The position numbers and the translations under genes are program-made. Positions 10,630 through 22,930 of a DNA stretch of 64,000 bases are shown piece after piece. Positions within the stretch are counted from its first letter, which is position 1; each line of letters begins with the position of its first letter. Below the pieces are notes generated by a model. That model was not told the origin of the DNA and did no database searches. It saw only the letters and a program-made list of their open reading frames with translations. The DNA is from Siphonodentalium dalli. Its lineage: Eukaryota > Mollusca > Scaphopoda > Gadilida > Siphonodentaliidae. Where the stretch lies: positions 72,519,980 through 72,583,979 of the forward strand of contig CP136063.1 of the NCBI GenBank assembly GCA_032622095.1. The letters are read 5' to 3'.

Positions 10630-10850
10630 TTTCCGTTGGGGGGGGGGGGGGGTGTCCACCTTATGAAATTCCAATTGCACCCCCTTGAGTCAGAATCAGA
10701 CCGAACACAAGTTTTGAATAATTCCATTTGCACCCCCTCCTTGCACCTCTTCATAAACCATGGTTCTATATATTCCCGGTATGATCATTCAGATATTTTA
10801 ACCTGAAACATTGCATACATCTAGTGGTCTAACTCCATACAAATGCACAC
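10630..10850 (+). repeat. dispersed repeat, copy 1
   Basis: GGTGTCCACC...GAAATTCCAA.TGCACCCCC through CATAAACCATGGTTCTA and TTCCCGGTATGA recurs at 57650-58110. It starts at a G-run (10638-10652). Confidence 0.7.
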
Positions 10851-11480
10851 GGCTACAGGCAAGAGACCACGAAACACCGGGCTGACCATGGTTGTTCCGC
10901 CGGGTGTGAGAACATTTTTAAATTTGAATAAAAAAATCGCAAATCCTAGCATCTAGACTGGCCTCAACTGAAGCTTTCCTATAGTGTTGGAAATTTCAAA
11001 CCTCATACTCCCCCTCAGGTTGGAAAATTCTCCAACTGATGACCATTTCAGTCCACAAGTTTGTCCAAATGTAAAATATTGTTAAACTTATTAGCATTTT
11101 TGTATTGGCCACGTGGGAGAGACAATGACACACCGGGCCGACCATGGTTCGGCCCGGTGTGCGAAAATTGTGTAATCTGAACAAGAAAAGCGCAAAATCC
11201 TAGCATCTAGACTAGCCTCAATCATTCCTAGAGTTGGAAATTTCAAACCTGACACCCCACTTAGGATGGAATATTTACAACAGATGACAATTCCAATGAC
11301 AATGTTGACCAAATGTACGACAATATTGTTTTCTTAAATTAACCAGCATTGTTTGACTGGCCACGGGGGAGGGACTAGGACACAAGCTTTCCAAGTGTTG
11401 GAAATTTCCAACCTGTCACCCCCCTGAGGTTGGAAAATTAATTTCCAACTGATGACCATTTCAGTCCAAAATGTGGACAA
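10850..11480 (+). repeat. tandem repeat, about 245-bp unit, 2.6 copies
   Basis: Units start near 10850, 11100 and 11350. Shared words are CCTAGCATCTAGACT, GTTGGAAATTTC.AACCT and CAACTGATGACCATTTCAGT. Copies diverge by point changes and indels; the third is truncated. Confidence 0.75.
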
Positions 11481-11759
11481 AAAAATAGGAAAATATGCAA
11501 ATATTGGTCCATAAACAATTAATTCCCCCCAATAAATTGTTTGAAAATCAAACTACAAGAACATTTTCAACCTATTGTTGGTGTGAAATTTCCAACTAAT
11601 GTTTTGGCAGGTATGAAATTTCCAACTGTTAAAAAATTTGACCAACGTTGGGGGCGGGGGGTGAGACACCCCAAAGCCCCCTGTCGCCACGTCTCTGCTG
11701 GAGGTCCGACTGCTTATGATGATGATAATTATGATTATTCACCCTCTGTATAATGTTAA

Positions 11760-12220
11760 GTATTTGTAGTATGGTCATCTGACCCTGTGCAGCTCTCAGT
11801 GATCATGCCGCCTCCGCGTCTGATACGGTGGAGCCGCTATTGGTGTTGGCACTGGTGTAGATGGAGGACACCGGTGGTGTGGTATTCCGATGTACTTGGT
11901 GGTAAGGTGTTCATTCTTACCAAAGACGGTGGCAGGGGTGGACGGAGTGACGTCAGTCTCCCCGATCCGCTGGCTGTGATGGGTGGCGCCACGATGGTGA
12001 TCCTGCGTGGAGATCAAGTGGGAGGGTGCTGTGCGTCTCTAAGCCCTCCCCGGTTTCCACTTGACCCCTGACGGCATCCCTTTTCCTTCGAGGGGGCCTC
12101 TTTTTGTCCACTTCCGCTGCTTCTAGCCGGGGCCCCCATACCAGATGGTGGCAGGCCGATGGGATATATCAACCGGGTTTAGGCCAACAAAGGGTCCTGA
12201 TATATAAGAAACAGCTCATC
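11760..12220 (-). pseudogene. degenerate Pro/Thr-rich basic reading frame
   Basis: On the - strand this GC-richer block shows broken frames with KRPPRRKRDA-like and TPATVFGKNEHLTTKYIGIP segments and Pro/Thr-rich tracts. It is reminiscent in layout of the - strand frame at 55776-56462 (basic start, Thr/Pro/Ser-rich middle). Frames shift, so it is at best a decayed relative; composition alone could explain the likeness. Confidence 0.25.
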
Positions 12221-12499
12221 GTGGTTGCCTGACCGGGGCATAAATCATTCATGTAAATATGTTCTGCTGTCATCTTGTAAACATTTTGTATCTTTAAATG
12301 ATTGTATTGTGAGAGGGGTTTCACAAGTTAAAAAAAAAACTTGTGTCCCGATCCCTTTTGTATATTATATACAAATAAAATACGTTTCAAGTCATATATT
12401 TCCAACCACAATATGCCTGTTTTCCAAATTGTCTATTTTCTCTGTAGATAGTCCGAATTAGTCCAGTACGATTATTCAGCTCGACGATATAGAAACAAA

Positions 12500-13346
12500 C
12501 CAGGGTGTGACTGAACCAGGGTGTGACTGGACCAGGGTGTGACTGAACCGTGGTGTGACTGAACGAGGGTGTGACTGAACCATGGTGTGACTGAAACAGG
12601 GTGTGACTGAACCAGGGTGTGACTGAACCAGGGTGTGACTGAACCAGGGTGTTACTGGACCAGGGTGTGACTGAACCAGGGTGTGACTGGACCGTGGCGT
12701 GACTGAACCAGGGTGTGACTGAACCAGGGTGTAACTGGACCAGGGTGTGACTGAACCAGGGTGTGACTGAACCAGGGTGTGGCTGAACCAGGGTGTGACT
12801 GGACCAGGGTGCGACTGAACCAGGGTATGACTGAACCAGGGTGTGACTGGACCGAGGTGTGACTGAACCAGGGTGTGACTGGACCAGGGTGTAACTGAAC
12901 CAGGGTGTGGCTGGACCGTGTTTTGACTGAACCAGTGTGTGACTGGACCGTGGTGTGACTGAACCAGGGTGTGACTGAACCATGGTGTGACTGAAACAGG
13001 GTGTGACTGAACATGGGTGTGACTGAACCAGGGTGTGACTGAACCAGGGTGTGACTGGACCAGGGTGTGACTGGACCAGGGTGTGACTGAACCAGGGTGT
13101 GACTGGACCGTGATGTGACTGAACCAGGGTGTGACTGAACCAGGGTGTGACTGGACCAGGGTGTGACTGGGTGTGAGTGAACAGGGTGTGACTGGAGCAG
13201 GGTATGACCGAACCAGGGTGTGACTGAACCAGGGTGTGACTGGACCAGGGTGTGACTGAACCTGGGTGTGACTGAACCAGGGTGTGACTGAACCAGGGTG
13301 TCACTGAACCAGGGTGTGACTGGACCGGGGTGTGACTGAACCAGGC
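12500..13346 (+). repeat. 16-bp minisatellite, about 53 copies
   Basis: The unit is ACCAGGGTGTGACTGA, with A/G alternation (AACCAGG or GACCAGG) and variants with CCGTGG, CCATGG or CTGGACC. It lies in the last iGluR intron, 200 bp before the final exon. A long open frame on the - strand arises because three 16-bp units make 48 bases and none of the frames contains a stop. Confidence 0.95.
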
Positions 13347-13547
13347 GATTTACACAAAGAGGCTTATGTATACCATGTTAAACTGGAGATGCCCACTCCG
13401 GTCCATTGGTCTACTGTGTGTCTTGTATAAGACATGTAGATTTGTTTATGCATGCAAATATATGATAGGATATATAATTCGTGAAATGAGCTCCATGTAG
13501 TATTCGGGACCTGTGTACTCCATTGATTGTACCAATACATGTTTCAG

Positions 13548-13884
13548 CATATTGTCTATGCAAGAGGCTGGCTTAATGCGGTATTGGGCGAAAAAGTGGA
13601 TCCCTTCGACAGAAACGTGTATCAGAGGAGAAACAACCAGTAGGGCTACGACCTTAGGGATGAACAACGTGGCGGGACCATTCATAATATTCGGTGGAAC
13701 AGCCATTGTCGCAGCCGTGTGCTTGGTGCTTGAAATTGCTTTGAGGCGACGCATCGGGACCATTTGCGCTACTCTTACAAGAAGACATCTAGACTATAAT
13801 ATACAAACAGAAACTGAGATTAGAGCCAGTATAACAGACAGGGAATTACACTTGGTCGATTCTGACAAAACAACAAGGCTCTAA
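13548..13884 (+). CDS. iGluR last exon: S2 end, M4 and C-terminal tail
   Basis: The acceptor is ATGTTTCAG, and the first base completes the Asn codon begun in the previous exon. It encodes ILSMQEAGLMRYWAKKWIP (the family's 'LQExG...KWW' helix), the second S2 Cys (STETC), a linker, M4 (about AGPFIIFGGTAIVAAVCLVL) and a tail of about 45 residues ending K-T-T-R-L before TAA. The last residues fit a class I PDZ ligand (Thr at -2, Leu at 0), so scaffold anchoring is possible. The last intron is 6.4 kb and full of mobile DNA. I see no clear AATAAA close downstream. Confidence 0.93.
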
Positions 13885-13921
13885 ATTGCATCCTGACGTT
13901 TGCGTTCAATAACGTTGAGGA

Positions 13922-14395
13922 TCAAACTAACACATGTGTATGGCAAGCGCTAAGTGAAAATTATTCTGGACTATACTATATACAGAAACGATAAATACGG
14001 CCGATTATTCATCTTAAGTTTAAACATTCGAATTTACACCGGGTTTAAACCTACCACAAAGGTCTAACTAAACCTGAATATAAGCGGGAATGTGTGGTAT
14101 AATTCGACAATGGTCAGATGGAAGCTCTTACTCAAAATGAGTATCCAAGTAACAAATGTTTATGGCAAGCGCTAGGTGCAAATTATTCTGGACTATACTA
14201 TATACAGAAACGACAAATAAGGCCGATTGGTCATCTTAAGTTTAAACATTCGAATTTGCACCGAGTGTAAACATCCCACAAAGGTCCATTAAACCTGAAT
14301 CTAAGTGGGCATGTGTAGTAATTCGATGGCTAGTTGATTGATGACTTTATTCGGTCAGATGGAAGCACGTACTCAAACTATCCAGTGGTTCAGTG
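13922..14395 (+). repeat. tandem duplication, about 222-bp unit, two copies
   Basis: GGCAAGCGCTA.GTG.AAATT and TGGACTATACTATATACAGA occur at 13941 and again 222 bp later, with about 10 percent divergence. It is just downstream of the iGluR stop, so it may be in the 3' UTR. Confidence 0.8.
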
Positions 14396-14659
14396 TTTCC
14401 CATTCAAATTACATGTGTGAGCGCTTCTAGTTTGTAGAAGTTTTTATTAAAATATGCTCGATGTCTTGGTTTAAACAATATTACCTATACTCTCAATCAA
14501 CATATATAATGATTTGATATACATGTAATGACTTGATTTGTGGATAGATAATAGAAAAAAGGTGATGAATACCACTTCACTATGAAATGCACTAGCCTGA
14601 ATCACTTGCGAATTAAATACATACCGAAACACTTTTTGCACACACATTATAAGGTTATT

Positions 14660-14996
14660 GGTACGCAATCCGATCAGACGCTCCTATATTACTATTTCTT
14701 TGGCTTCGGGGGTAAAAAATATTTTATTCGAGTCGAGGAACCAACGGACGGTCTTGCAGATAAAGATGGATAACTCTAAAATCAAGTGGTAATAATAACC
14801 ACTTGATTTTAGAGTTATCCATCTTTATCTGCAAGACCGTCCGTTTGACCTAAAACAATATAAATAGCAAACTTCAAAAATCGATATCTAATCACCCTGA
14901 GCTTTGATGGGTGTGTTCCTCGATTCGAATCAAATATTGTTTACCCCCGAAGCCAAAGAAATAGTAATTTAAGAGCGTCTGATAGGATTGAGTACC
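14660..14996. repeat. foldback element with perfect 45-bp core stem
   Basis: The ends GGTACGCAATCC and GGATTGAGTACC are inverted. The core around 14794 has a perfect stem of about 45 bp (GGACGGTCTTGCAG... to ...CTGCAAGACCGTCC) with a 7-nt loop. The outer arms also pair (TTTCTTTGGCTTCGGGGGTA), with a 70-nt insertion in the right arm. A relative of the right end is at 58640-58796. Confidence 0.8.
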
Positions 14997-15172
14997 TTTA
15001 AGTTCTATGAATTCCTAACGAAATCTTGTCATTTGGAACTGAGCAAGTTGTGCTTGTACTTAAAGTTAGCATTCAAACTCAGAAATCATTATCGGTATTA
15101 TAAAAGCTAGTGCATGCTGTTGTTTTTATGATATATAGCTATACTGACAATGTTGTTGTTGGCATGATATAG

Positions 15173-15851
15173 ATAAGATAAGATAAATTTATTGACAGAT
15201 ACGCCCACTCGAGGCCGATGTCAAAAGAGTTACATAAATAAAATGTTATTATAAGTATAGTAACATAAATATATTAATGTTCAATGTTTGGTGATTCACA
15301 CCGTTTATGTAAAAAGAGTTGGACCATGTTGCAGATGAAATTACATGTTTTGGGTTCCTCATTTCTCAAGATGATTAAGAATTTCTGTAGGTCAGCCATA
15401 TTATTAAAGGTCTGAATATTGTCGCTTATTTCCGCGACTAAACGTTTTCTTAGATTTTTATAAATGGGGCATCTCATAATGAAGTGTTTCTACCTCCATT
15501 CCTCACTTTTTGCAAATTATGTCATCAGCGGCTACTTTAGCTCGTTTGTGTCTGCCTTTCTCAATTTCCAAAGTATGGTTGCTGATCCGAAGCTTTGTGA
15601 AAAGATAATCTGACGGAGAAATTTTTAACGAGGTTCAAATATGGTTCTATCTGGTATTTTATTTTCGCCCTTCTATGGGTTCGCAATTTGTTTTTACCTG
15701 ATGGTTTTTCGTCGTAGAATATATCTCGTCTGAAACAGCATACATGATAAATTTTTAAAGTGTAGGTCGCGACTATTTCGGTTATATGCGCGCATTTATG
15801 TAATTCAACTTCAAATAGTGACCCACTGCAGAGCAAAAGTCGCTTCTGCAA
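15173..15851 (-). pseudogene. LINE ORF2 C-terminal fragment, decayed
   Basis: Reading on the - strand gives IEPYLNLVKNFSVRLSF, then after a frameshift LRISNHTLEIEKGRHKRAK, IICKK and, after further breaks, FIMRCPIYKNLRKRL and LQKFLIILRNEE. This order (helix, 'LRISnHtLeIE.GR', Cys knuckle, 'CP.Y..LR') is the usual C-terminus of CR1/L2-like LINE ORF2 proteins. At least two frameshifts and one stop break it. The 3' end (15173-15195) carries the TTATCTTATC-type tandem tail of such elements. Confidence 0.65.
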
Positions 15852-15859
15852 AACGCCGG

Positions 15860-16765
15860 CTTTGTTTTGTTACAGCGCGCCATCAAAGACGACGTCACGG
15901 AAAAATATTTTTGAATGGGCGAAATCATGAAAAGCGACGTTCCGTACTTGTGACGTCACAAGTTGAAGACTGAATTGTTTGTGTAACGTTGATTAAAATT
16001 GGCGGACGCAGCACGTATTTCGATGTTAAGCTGTTCTATTTTTGTTGTTGTCTGCAACATTGTGATTTCGGATTTGCGATAGACTTTCTACCGTACATAT
16101 CGACAATTCACCATCGGAGTTTGAACTGTGATAATCGTTGATCAAATGTCACAGAACCACCAAATGCCGGCAACAATGTAACATTCTAGAAATAATTTGG
16201 ACGGCGCAGAGAGATTGTATAGCACTACTCTCGATCGGGATCCAAATAATAGCAGGGGTGGATAAAAGTACAGGGGGTCCCTATAAATAAGAGTACGGGG
16301 CGCAATATTAATAGTACATTTCCGAAGTTCTCCGAAAGAGGCCGACTATTCTTAGCAAAGAGGAGGGCTTATTACGCTCTGATTGACGTCGGGAGCAAAA
16401 TTAGCTACCGTTTCGTCTGCGGTGTTATTTCTTCGAACTCTTTAGACCACGTTGACCAGATTAAGCGTGGTTAATTAACAGATATCGGGTGTTATTAATT
16501 ATTACTACCTGCACTTTAGGTTATCACAAATTTTTCTAATTGAATTCAAGGCTTTATCACCACTATCGAAAAGTTCATTATATTTGGGGACTTATAACAT
16601 ATATATATATATATTACTTTTATTCCTCCATTCTGGAGAGTATCAATATTTTACACAAACTGTACATGCATGTATATCGTGATATATACAAAATCCAAGT
16701 AAGAACGATTAAACACATTACTGCCGCCACTGTATATAACTAAATATGTATAATATTGTACTTAA
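15860..16765. other. non-coding, no recognised feature
   Basis: Only a short (TA)n run at 16591-16613 stands out. Confidence 0.5.
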
Positions 16766-18914
16766 TGTGATGTGAAACACTCCGGTGGGGTGATCAAATA
16801 GAAATGGAGAATAATCTTGCTCAAAGTTATTATTCTACTAATATTAATCCAAATTGACCACACACACCCCCCATTCTTGTATATTAATTAAAAGCAATGA
16901 CTCTTGATTGCAAAATATGTTGTGTCAGTTTATCGCAGATAGTGGCGTCCCGAATCGAGATGTAAATATTTACTATTGAGCGTAGTTCAGACGATGTTTT
17001 CTGGGGAGTGGTATGGTAGATTTCTTTGAAATTTTCGGCAATGTTAGTAGAATGCTGCATTCTCCAGTTTGGCATAGTGCCGGAGTACTAGCTTATCAGT
17101 TTCACGTACTCAAATATGTCTTTAATTACCATGCACCTTGTATATATACACCTCACACATCTCTTCGTAACATGTGAATTCATGGCATATAGAGAAATAA
17201 AGCATAGCATATGTGAAGAGGATCTAACAACAAGCGAATATCGTGTGATATCTTAATTATCAATTGTTCTCTGTCGGTAGAACGCGATCGCTCGCATTAA
17301 GCATGTACGATTGTCTAACTGGACGATAAAAGACAGTCTAACATACTATAAATTACCACACAAATTTATGCAAGTAGCTAGAGCCTGCGCTTTATTGTGC
17401 AAAATCGACAAAGAGGCATATCACAAACAGCTGGTATTATTCCTGCGTTAAAACAGAGATGAAACCCTTTTTTGGGGAAAAAAATCCTCTGAAAGCATGG
17501 AACAATAACTCTTACATGACATGGATATAACATAAATCAATTTGTGTTATGACAAGGTAATATAATATACAATGTTCTACTCGTGTGTATATATCACTAT
17601 TTTTTTTTGGTTCTGTTTTTGCCTTTATTGTATGCTATACTTTTGTATATTTTGTATACTATGCGCTGAAAGCAGATTGGCTAAACTGATATATTTCACT
17701 CATAACGCCTTAGGCGTAAACACATTTCAATTGTAATACTGCTCACTCATAATTAACCTTGACAAATCATGCAGTCACCGAACAAGCGCTCAACACATTT
17801 CGGTGACCATTCAATTGTAATCCCTCGTATACATGTAGACAAAAGTTTTGATACTATTCTTCGAAATGTACAAAACTATTACTACAGCTAAATCGGATCT
17901 GTTCGACAAATGCGAAACAGAAGATGACGAATCCGCCATGCAGACCTTGGGTCTCAAGGTTTAAACTATGGCTTTAGCTACCAAAGTAACGTCGGCTTAG
18001 ACATGGTGGGTTCTTTGAGCTGGAGACGAGGATCCCGACATATTGTTCTGAACTCAAATTAAAGGGATGTGGCTCCTTTGGTGCGATAAATTATGTACCG
18101 GAATAGCAAGTCACACACCAATATTCTTCATTTGGTAATAACTTTTTGACATTAATATACAAATAGTCAATGCGTGCCTGTCGAAAAATCACCAGCTTGT
18201 GGATAGCAGGAACCTTCAATAGAACATAGCTTTACTGAACAAGACGAAGAAAAAAAATAACATTAAATTATTACAATGTAAGCCATTGTTGTCGATGAAC
18301 ATTTCCCCAACTGTCAAATCGAATAGTTATTTTCAGATATTTGCTACGAATTAGCGACTGAGTCGGTCGTTTGGTGCATTAGGAATTCTTTGTTTACCGT
18401 AATGTTTATACCCGCGCATACTGGCAGTGTTAAATTACCTATTCTCAAACAACATTATTGTTGGCAAATCACAATAGACTGATTAGACTGACAGACTAGA
18501 TTTGTGCAATCATGTAGAAAATTAACCACTAACTATAACACTGTTTTCATTTTTCTTTAAAAAGACATATTATCTACTTATTTGAGTATGTGAAACTGAT
18601 AGGCTAGTACACCGGCACTATGCCAAACTGGGAAATGCAGCATTCTTCTAACATTGCCGAAAATTTCAAAGAAATCGACCATACCACTCCCTAGAAAACA
18701 TCGTCTGAACTACTACCAATAGTAAATATTTACATCTCGATTCGGGACGCCACTATCTGTGATAAACTGACAAATATTATTTCGCCATCGAGAGTCATTG
18801 CATTTAATTAATATACAAGAATGCCGGTCAATTAGGATTAATGTTAGTAAAAATAATAACTTTGATTATTCTCCATTTCTATTTTATCACCCTACCGGAG
18901 TGTTTCACATCACT
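16766..18914. mobile_element. 2.1-kb TIR element flanked by TTAA, non-autonomous
   Basis: Ends starting (T/A)GTGATGTGAAACACTCCGG are inverted at 16766-17105 and about 18585-18914 (roughly 330 bp each, about 90 percent alike) and abut TTAA at 16762-16765 and 18915-18918. Between them are 1.5 kb without a transposase frame. Related ends recur at 23154-23360, 25172-25378 and 63015-63084. TTAA targets are known for piggyBac and Kolobok; which one is not decidable here. Confidence 0.75.
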
Positions 18915-21420
18915 TTAAGCCCCATGAAACCTGCTTTTTTACATACCATTTATGCATTTATGCATCTATACATATATCTGAGGTAATCTAAATATCTGAC
19001 ATGTTCGAAAAGCACATAAGCCGCTTACACCTGACCCGTCCGTGTTTCAGAAACGAAAAAGTTGAATGAAGTAAAATCCACAAATTTGTGATATTTTTGT
19101 GTTGTATATATATATTCCATATCCCAGTATGGACATACTTTTCAAATTTCATTCATATCCATGGAGAAACACATATAGGAGTGAAAATACGTATTGGTAA
19201 TATATGTTTGTTGTTAAATATCTTTAGAGGTGCACATTTCATTAAAACAGATCCTTCTGAAGGATTTATTGGTCACTGCAAAGAAAGTCAAATCCCGAAT
19301 GATTTAGGTCTTTAAAGTTTGGATTTTCTACTTATCCAACATCCAAATGTCGGGCACAATAATTTCAGGCATTCAACACACAAAGTAATGTTTCGCCACA
19401 CAGAGCATGGTAGTTTCATTCGGCGTAATAATTATTTATTGAATGTAACGCAGAAACTGAAGTGCATACCCTTGCGATATAAATATCAGTTACATTTCTG
19501 GAATGTACAACAATCTCCGTGATATTAAATGATACACATATGTCGCAATGCTTACTATAAAGTAACACTCATAGTTTCAATATATTGGCACCGCATCTCA
19601 CCAGACCAAAGAGATGGTATGTCGTACAGTTTATGTGCCAAACCGGTTTCTTGGTAGGCAATTTTGTTCAAAGTACTTCAGTCGCCACTCTACAACTGGA
19701 ATATGCTACCACGCAATGCACACTATTAGTTTTCAGTATGTTTTTGTTTGAAAATGTCTCACCAATGCCACCAACGTACTCGTGCTAAATATCAGGTGAT
19801 CGTCGTTTAGAGATGTTATTTCAACGTTGAACGTTCATTCATTCAATGTTGCTATGTATGGTTTTGTGTGCAACAGCTGTGCGTAGCATTAGGGAGGATG
19901 GGTAACCGTGGTGATGCAGTCTCAGAAAACGTAGTAAGTTTCGCGTATATGTGGCCTTGGTGAATACAACCAAGTATAATTTCCAGGTATAAACACAGTC
20001 TCTGTCACAGAGTATAAGGCAATTTTGGTCAAGTTTTATTTATTGAGAAAGCCTATGGTACTCCTTTGTGTTTTGATAAATTGTGTTGATAGTATACCAC
20101 CATGCATTCTTCTGATCAAAATCGAAATATTCGGGTTTCGTCACTTGATTAGAGGCAATTATGACTACTATTTTGAGATCCGGACAACAGGATCTACACA
20201 TTTGACCCAGTGCTATATGAATACCTCTCATACTGTTCTATAGCAGTGAGTTTTGAAAGGTTTGGTGTTGTAGGTATTAAATTAAATGATGATCGGTCAC
20301 ATTCGTGAGAATGCTCTGAGTACTTTATGCTTCTAAAAAAGGTCATATAATCAATATATCCCTGCTAAATCCCAGTTAACTGTTTAATTATACATCGCAC
20401 GATTCAAGATAAAAAGTACAGATAAATCTGCGCTACTTTTCCATTTCTGGGCGCCCAAAAGTCCAGAGTTTACCATTGCACAAGACTGCTTTCCTTGATC
20501 TTTCATAAGGCACATTAGAGAGAATTCGTACATCTCTGATCAAACGTTTCTATTATACTCTACAACCATTCTTCCTCGCAAAATTCGAGCGTTTGTTCAC
20601 TCTTATATGACTACTATTCAATTTTACACAACATGTCAATTTCATTCGAATTTGGCGGCCATTTTGTGTCAGACATTATACAGATAATGTTTACGACTAA
20701 GCATTGTTTGTGTATATTTCAATGTATTACAAATTCGGCATTCATTGGAGCATTTACCGCAGAAATTCGACATTGTCCGATACCAATGGCCACTCTGGAT
20801 GTCATCTTGAATATTTCCCATGAGCAGATTTTTGCGTATTTTGATTCCTGGTGTTTTTCCGCGCTGAATGACACCAACTGGTCACTCCATGTATTCCCCA
20901 CATCCGTTACCATTCGTGGCCATAGGAAGCACCCGTAGCCATATAGCCACTTAACATATAAACCCGCCCATGACCATATAGTCACTCCAGGCAAACACAT
21001 ACACCTCAACAATGGCCATGCAGCGCTGCAGATATACCATGCACACACGGCCATTCATACACTCCAGACTTAGAATGACGATTAAAGCGGACCAACGGGT
21101 CTTACGATGGTGGCACAAAAATTCGGGGGAACCAAAATCCAACGAGAAGGTCCTGGCAGGCTTTGAGAAAATCCTTTTTTGAAATACCGAAAACGGATGG
21201 CAAAACAGGCGTCGACCCGCGACAATGAAACGTTGTGGAAAGGAACAGGAATGGATGCAGCGAGAAATATGTCTCAAATCCCATCCCTGCAATGTGCCGA
21301 AAATGGGGGAGATGAAAATAGATGGGAGCATGGGTTATTCCGAGTCCGGGGAAGCCCCGAGTGTACCAGATGAGGCATGCTGCTAACAGGACCTGCATGG
21401 GGATTGTACATGTAGGTGAA
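18915..21420. other. AT-rich non-coding stretch
   Basis: No exon or repeat that I can support; the short open frames lack family resemblance. Confidence 0.45.
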
Positions 21421-21740
21421 CAGTAAGTGCTACCGTTGCTCAAGCGCAAGCCAGCAAAACACAACCAGATTACGTGAAACAGTCCTGAGGGTGGGACTTT
21501 TGGAACCTGGACTGCGTGATGCCAGCTTCTCGTTCAAGCACAGAAACAGGTGACCTGCACGGCGATTGGGCATGAATAAACATTAAGTGCTACCTACGCT
21601 CAAGCACAATGCAGTGAAACACAACCGGATTATGTGAAACCTTCCTGGGGCGTGGGCTATTTGAACAGCGTCTGGGTTGCACTTGCTTCTCGCTCAAGCA
21701 CAGAAGCAGGTAAATGCCCTGCCTAGGGGGATTATTGTCA
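21421..21740 (+). repeat. tandem duplication, about 160-bp unit
   Basis: TAAGTGCTACC..(T/C)GCTCAAGC and GAAACACAACC(A/G)GATTA(C/T)GTG occur at 21423 and again 160 bp later, diverged by roughly 15 percent. Confidence 0.7.
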
Positions 21741-22930
21741 TAAATGAAAGACTTGCCCGAAGCATAGGAAAAAAATAGAATTAGAATGGGCCTAAGCATA
21801 TGAACCAAGCTGAATATATTGACCGGACCTAGCATTCGGCTAAATAACAAGTATATGAGTGGTAGCAAGACTGGCCCGTCGAGTCGGAAACCAAGCCAGA
21901 AGTATATATCAGACTAAGTATGTGGCTAAGTAAAGATTATTGCCGGTGCACGAACAGAAGGCTTGCCCTTCGCATAAGAAAACAAGTCAGACTTGGCGTA
22001 ATAATAGGAAACAAGCCATATATATTTATCAAACCAAACGTTCGGCGAAATTAAAATTTATAATAGGTGACAAAAGGCGTGGCCTAAGTGTAGGAACCAG
22101 GCCAGACTCGGCCTAAGCATAGGCACCAAGCCATAAATAATTATCAGACCAAGTAGACGGCATAGAACAATTATTTGGGTGACAAAGAACGGGCACTAAG
22201 CGTAGGAAAACCAGGAAGATTTCGCCTAAGGGTTAGAAACAAGCCATGAACCAAGTAGTTGGCCTAATAAAAATGACATATAGCTGACAATACGACTTGC
22301 CATAAGCGTAGGAAAACAAGACAGGTTCGGCCTAAGGGTAGGAAACAAGCCAGATAATATAGACACGTATATCAGACCAAGTGTGCAGCGAAATAAACAT
22401 TGTGTTGGCAGAAAGCCTTGCCCAAGCCGTATGAAAACAAATTGTGCCTGGCCTAAGCGTAGGAACCAGGCAATATAAAGTTTTTGCTCGGAGTACAGTT
22501 GAGTAGCGAAACGAAACAAATTCACTTGCCCTAAGCATCCGGGAAACAAGTGGCGTGGCCTAAGTGTAGGAAACAAGCCATACTATAGATAATCACCAAG
22601 CACGCCGCTAAATAAAACGTCCATGTAAAACAAATGGACATGCCCTAAGATAGGTATTTGACATGTATGCGGTTAAATAAAACATGTAAAAACACATATG
22701 GGCGTGACCCAAGCATTGCAATCAAGCCATATCGATATGTCGGTCCAAATACATCGGTGCGGTTAAATAAAACAAATTCACTCCCCCCGAAGTAAAACAA
22801 GGAAAACAAGTGAGCCTATCGCAAACCAAATATACGTAATCGGACTAAGTATGCTGCTAAATAAAACAGTGATGTAAAAGCAAATTGCTCAACCCGAAAC
22901 AAGCCATAAATAGGAACAGTTAAAGTGAAC
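21740..22930 (+). repeat. degenerate tandem array around GCCTAAGCGTAGGAAACAAGCC-like words
   Basis: Words of the type CCTAAGCGTAGGAAACAAGC, ATCAGACCAAGTATGCGGC and TAAATAAAAC recur about every 90-130 bp with heavy drift. The right part is duplicated with the 2018-bp unit below. Confidence 0.65.

Noticed and set aside
12387-13304. Long - strand open frame of SHTLVQSHPGSVTPW-type repeats
   Set aside because: It is the translation of the 16-bp minisatellite; all three frames are open because the unit lacks stops in any phase.
12500-13346. CRISPR-like regular array
   Set aside because: Units are contiguous 16-mers without spacers, in an animal intron.
22332-22538. Repeated frames in the 2018-bp duplication
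   Set aside because: They read degenerate repeat DNA on the - strand and are preserved only by duplication.
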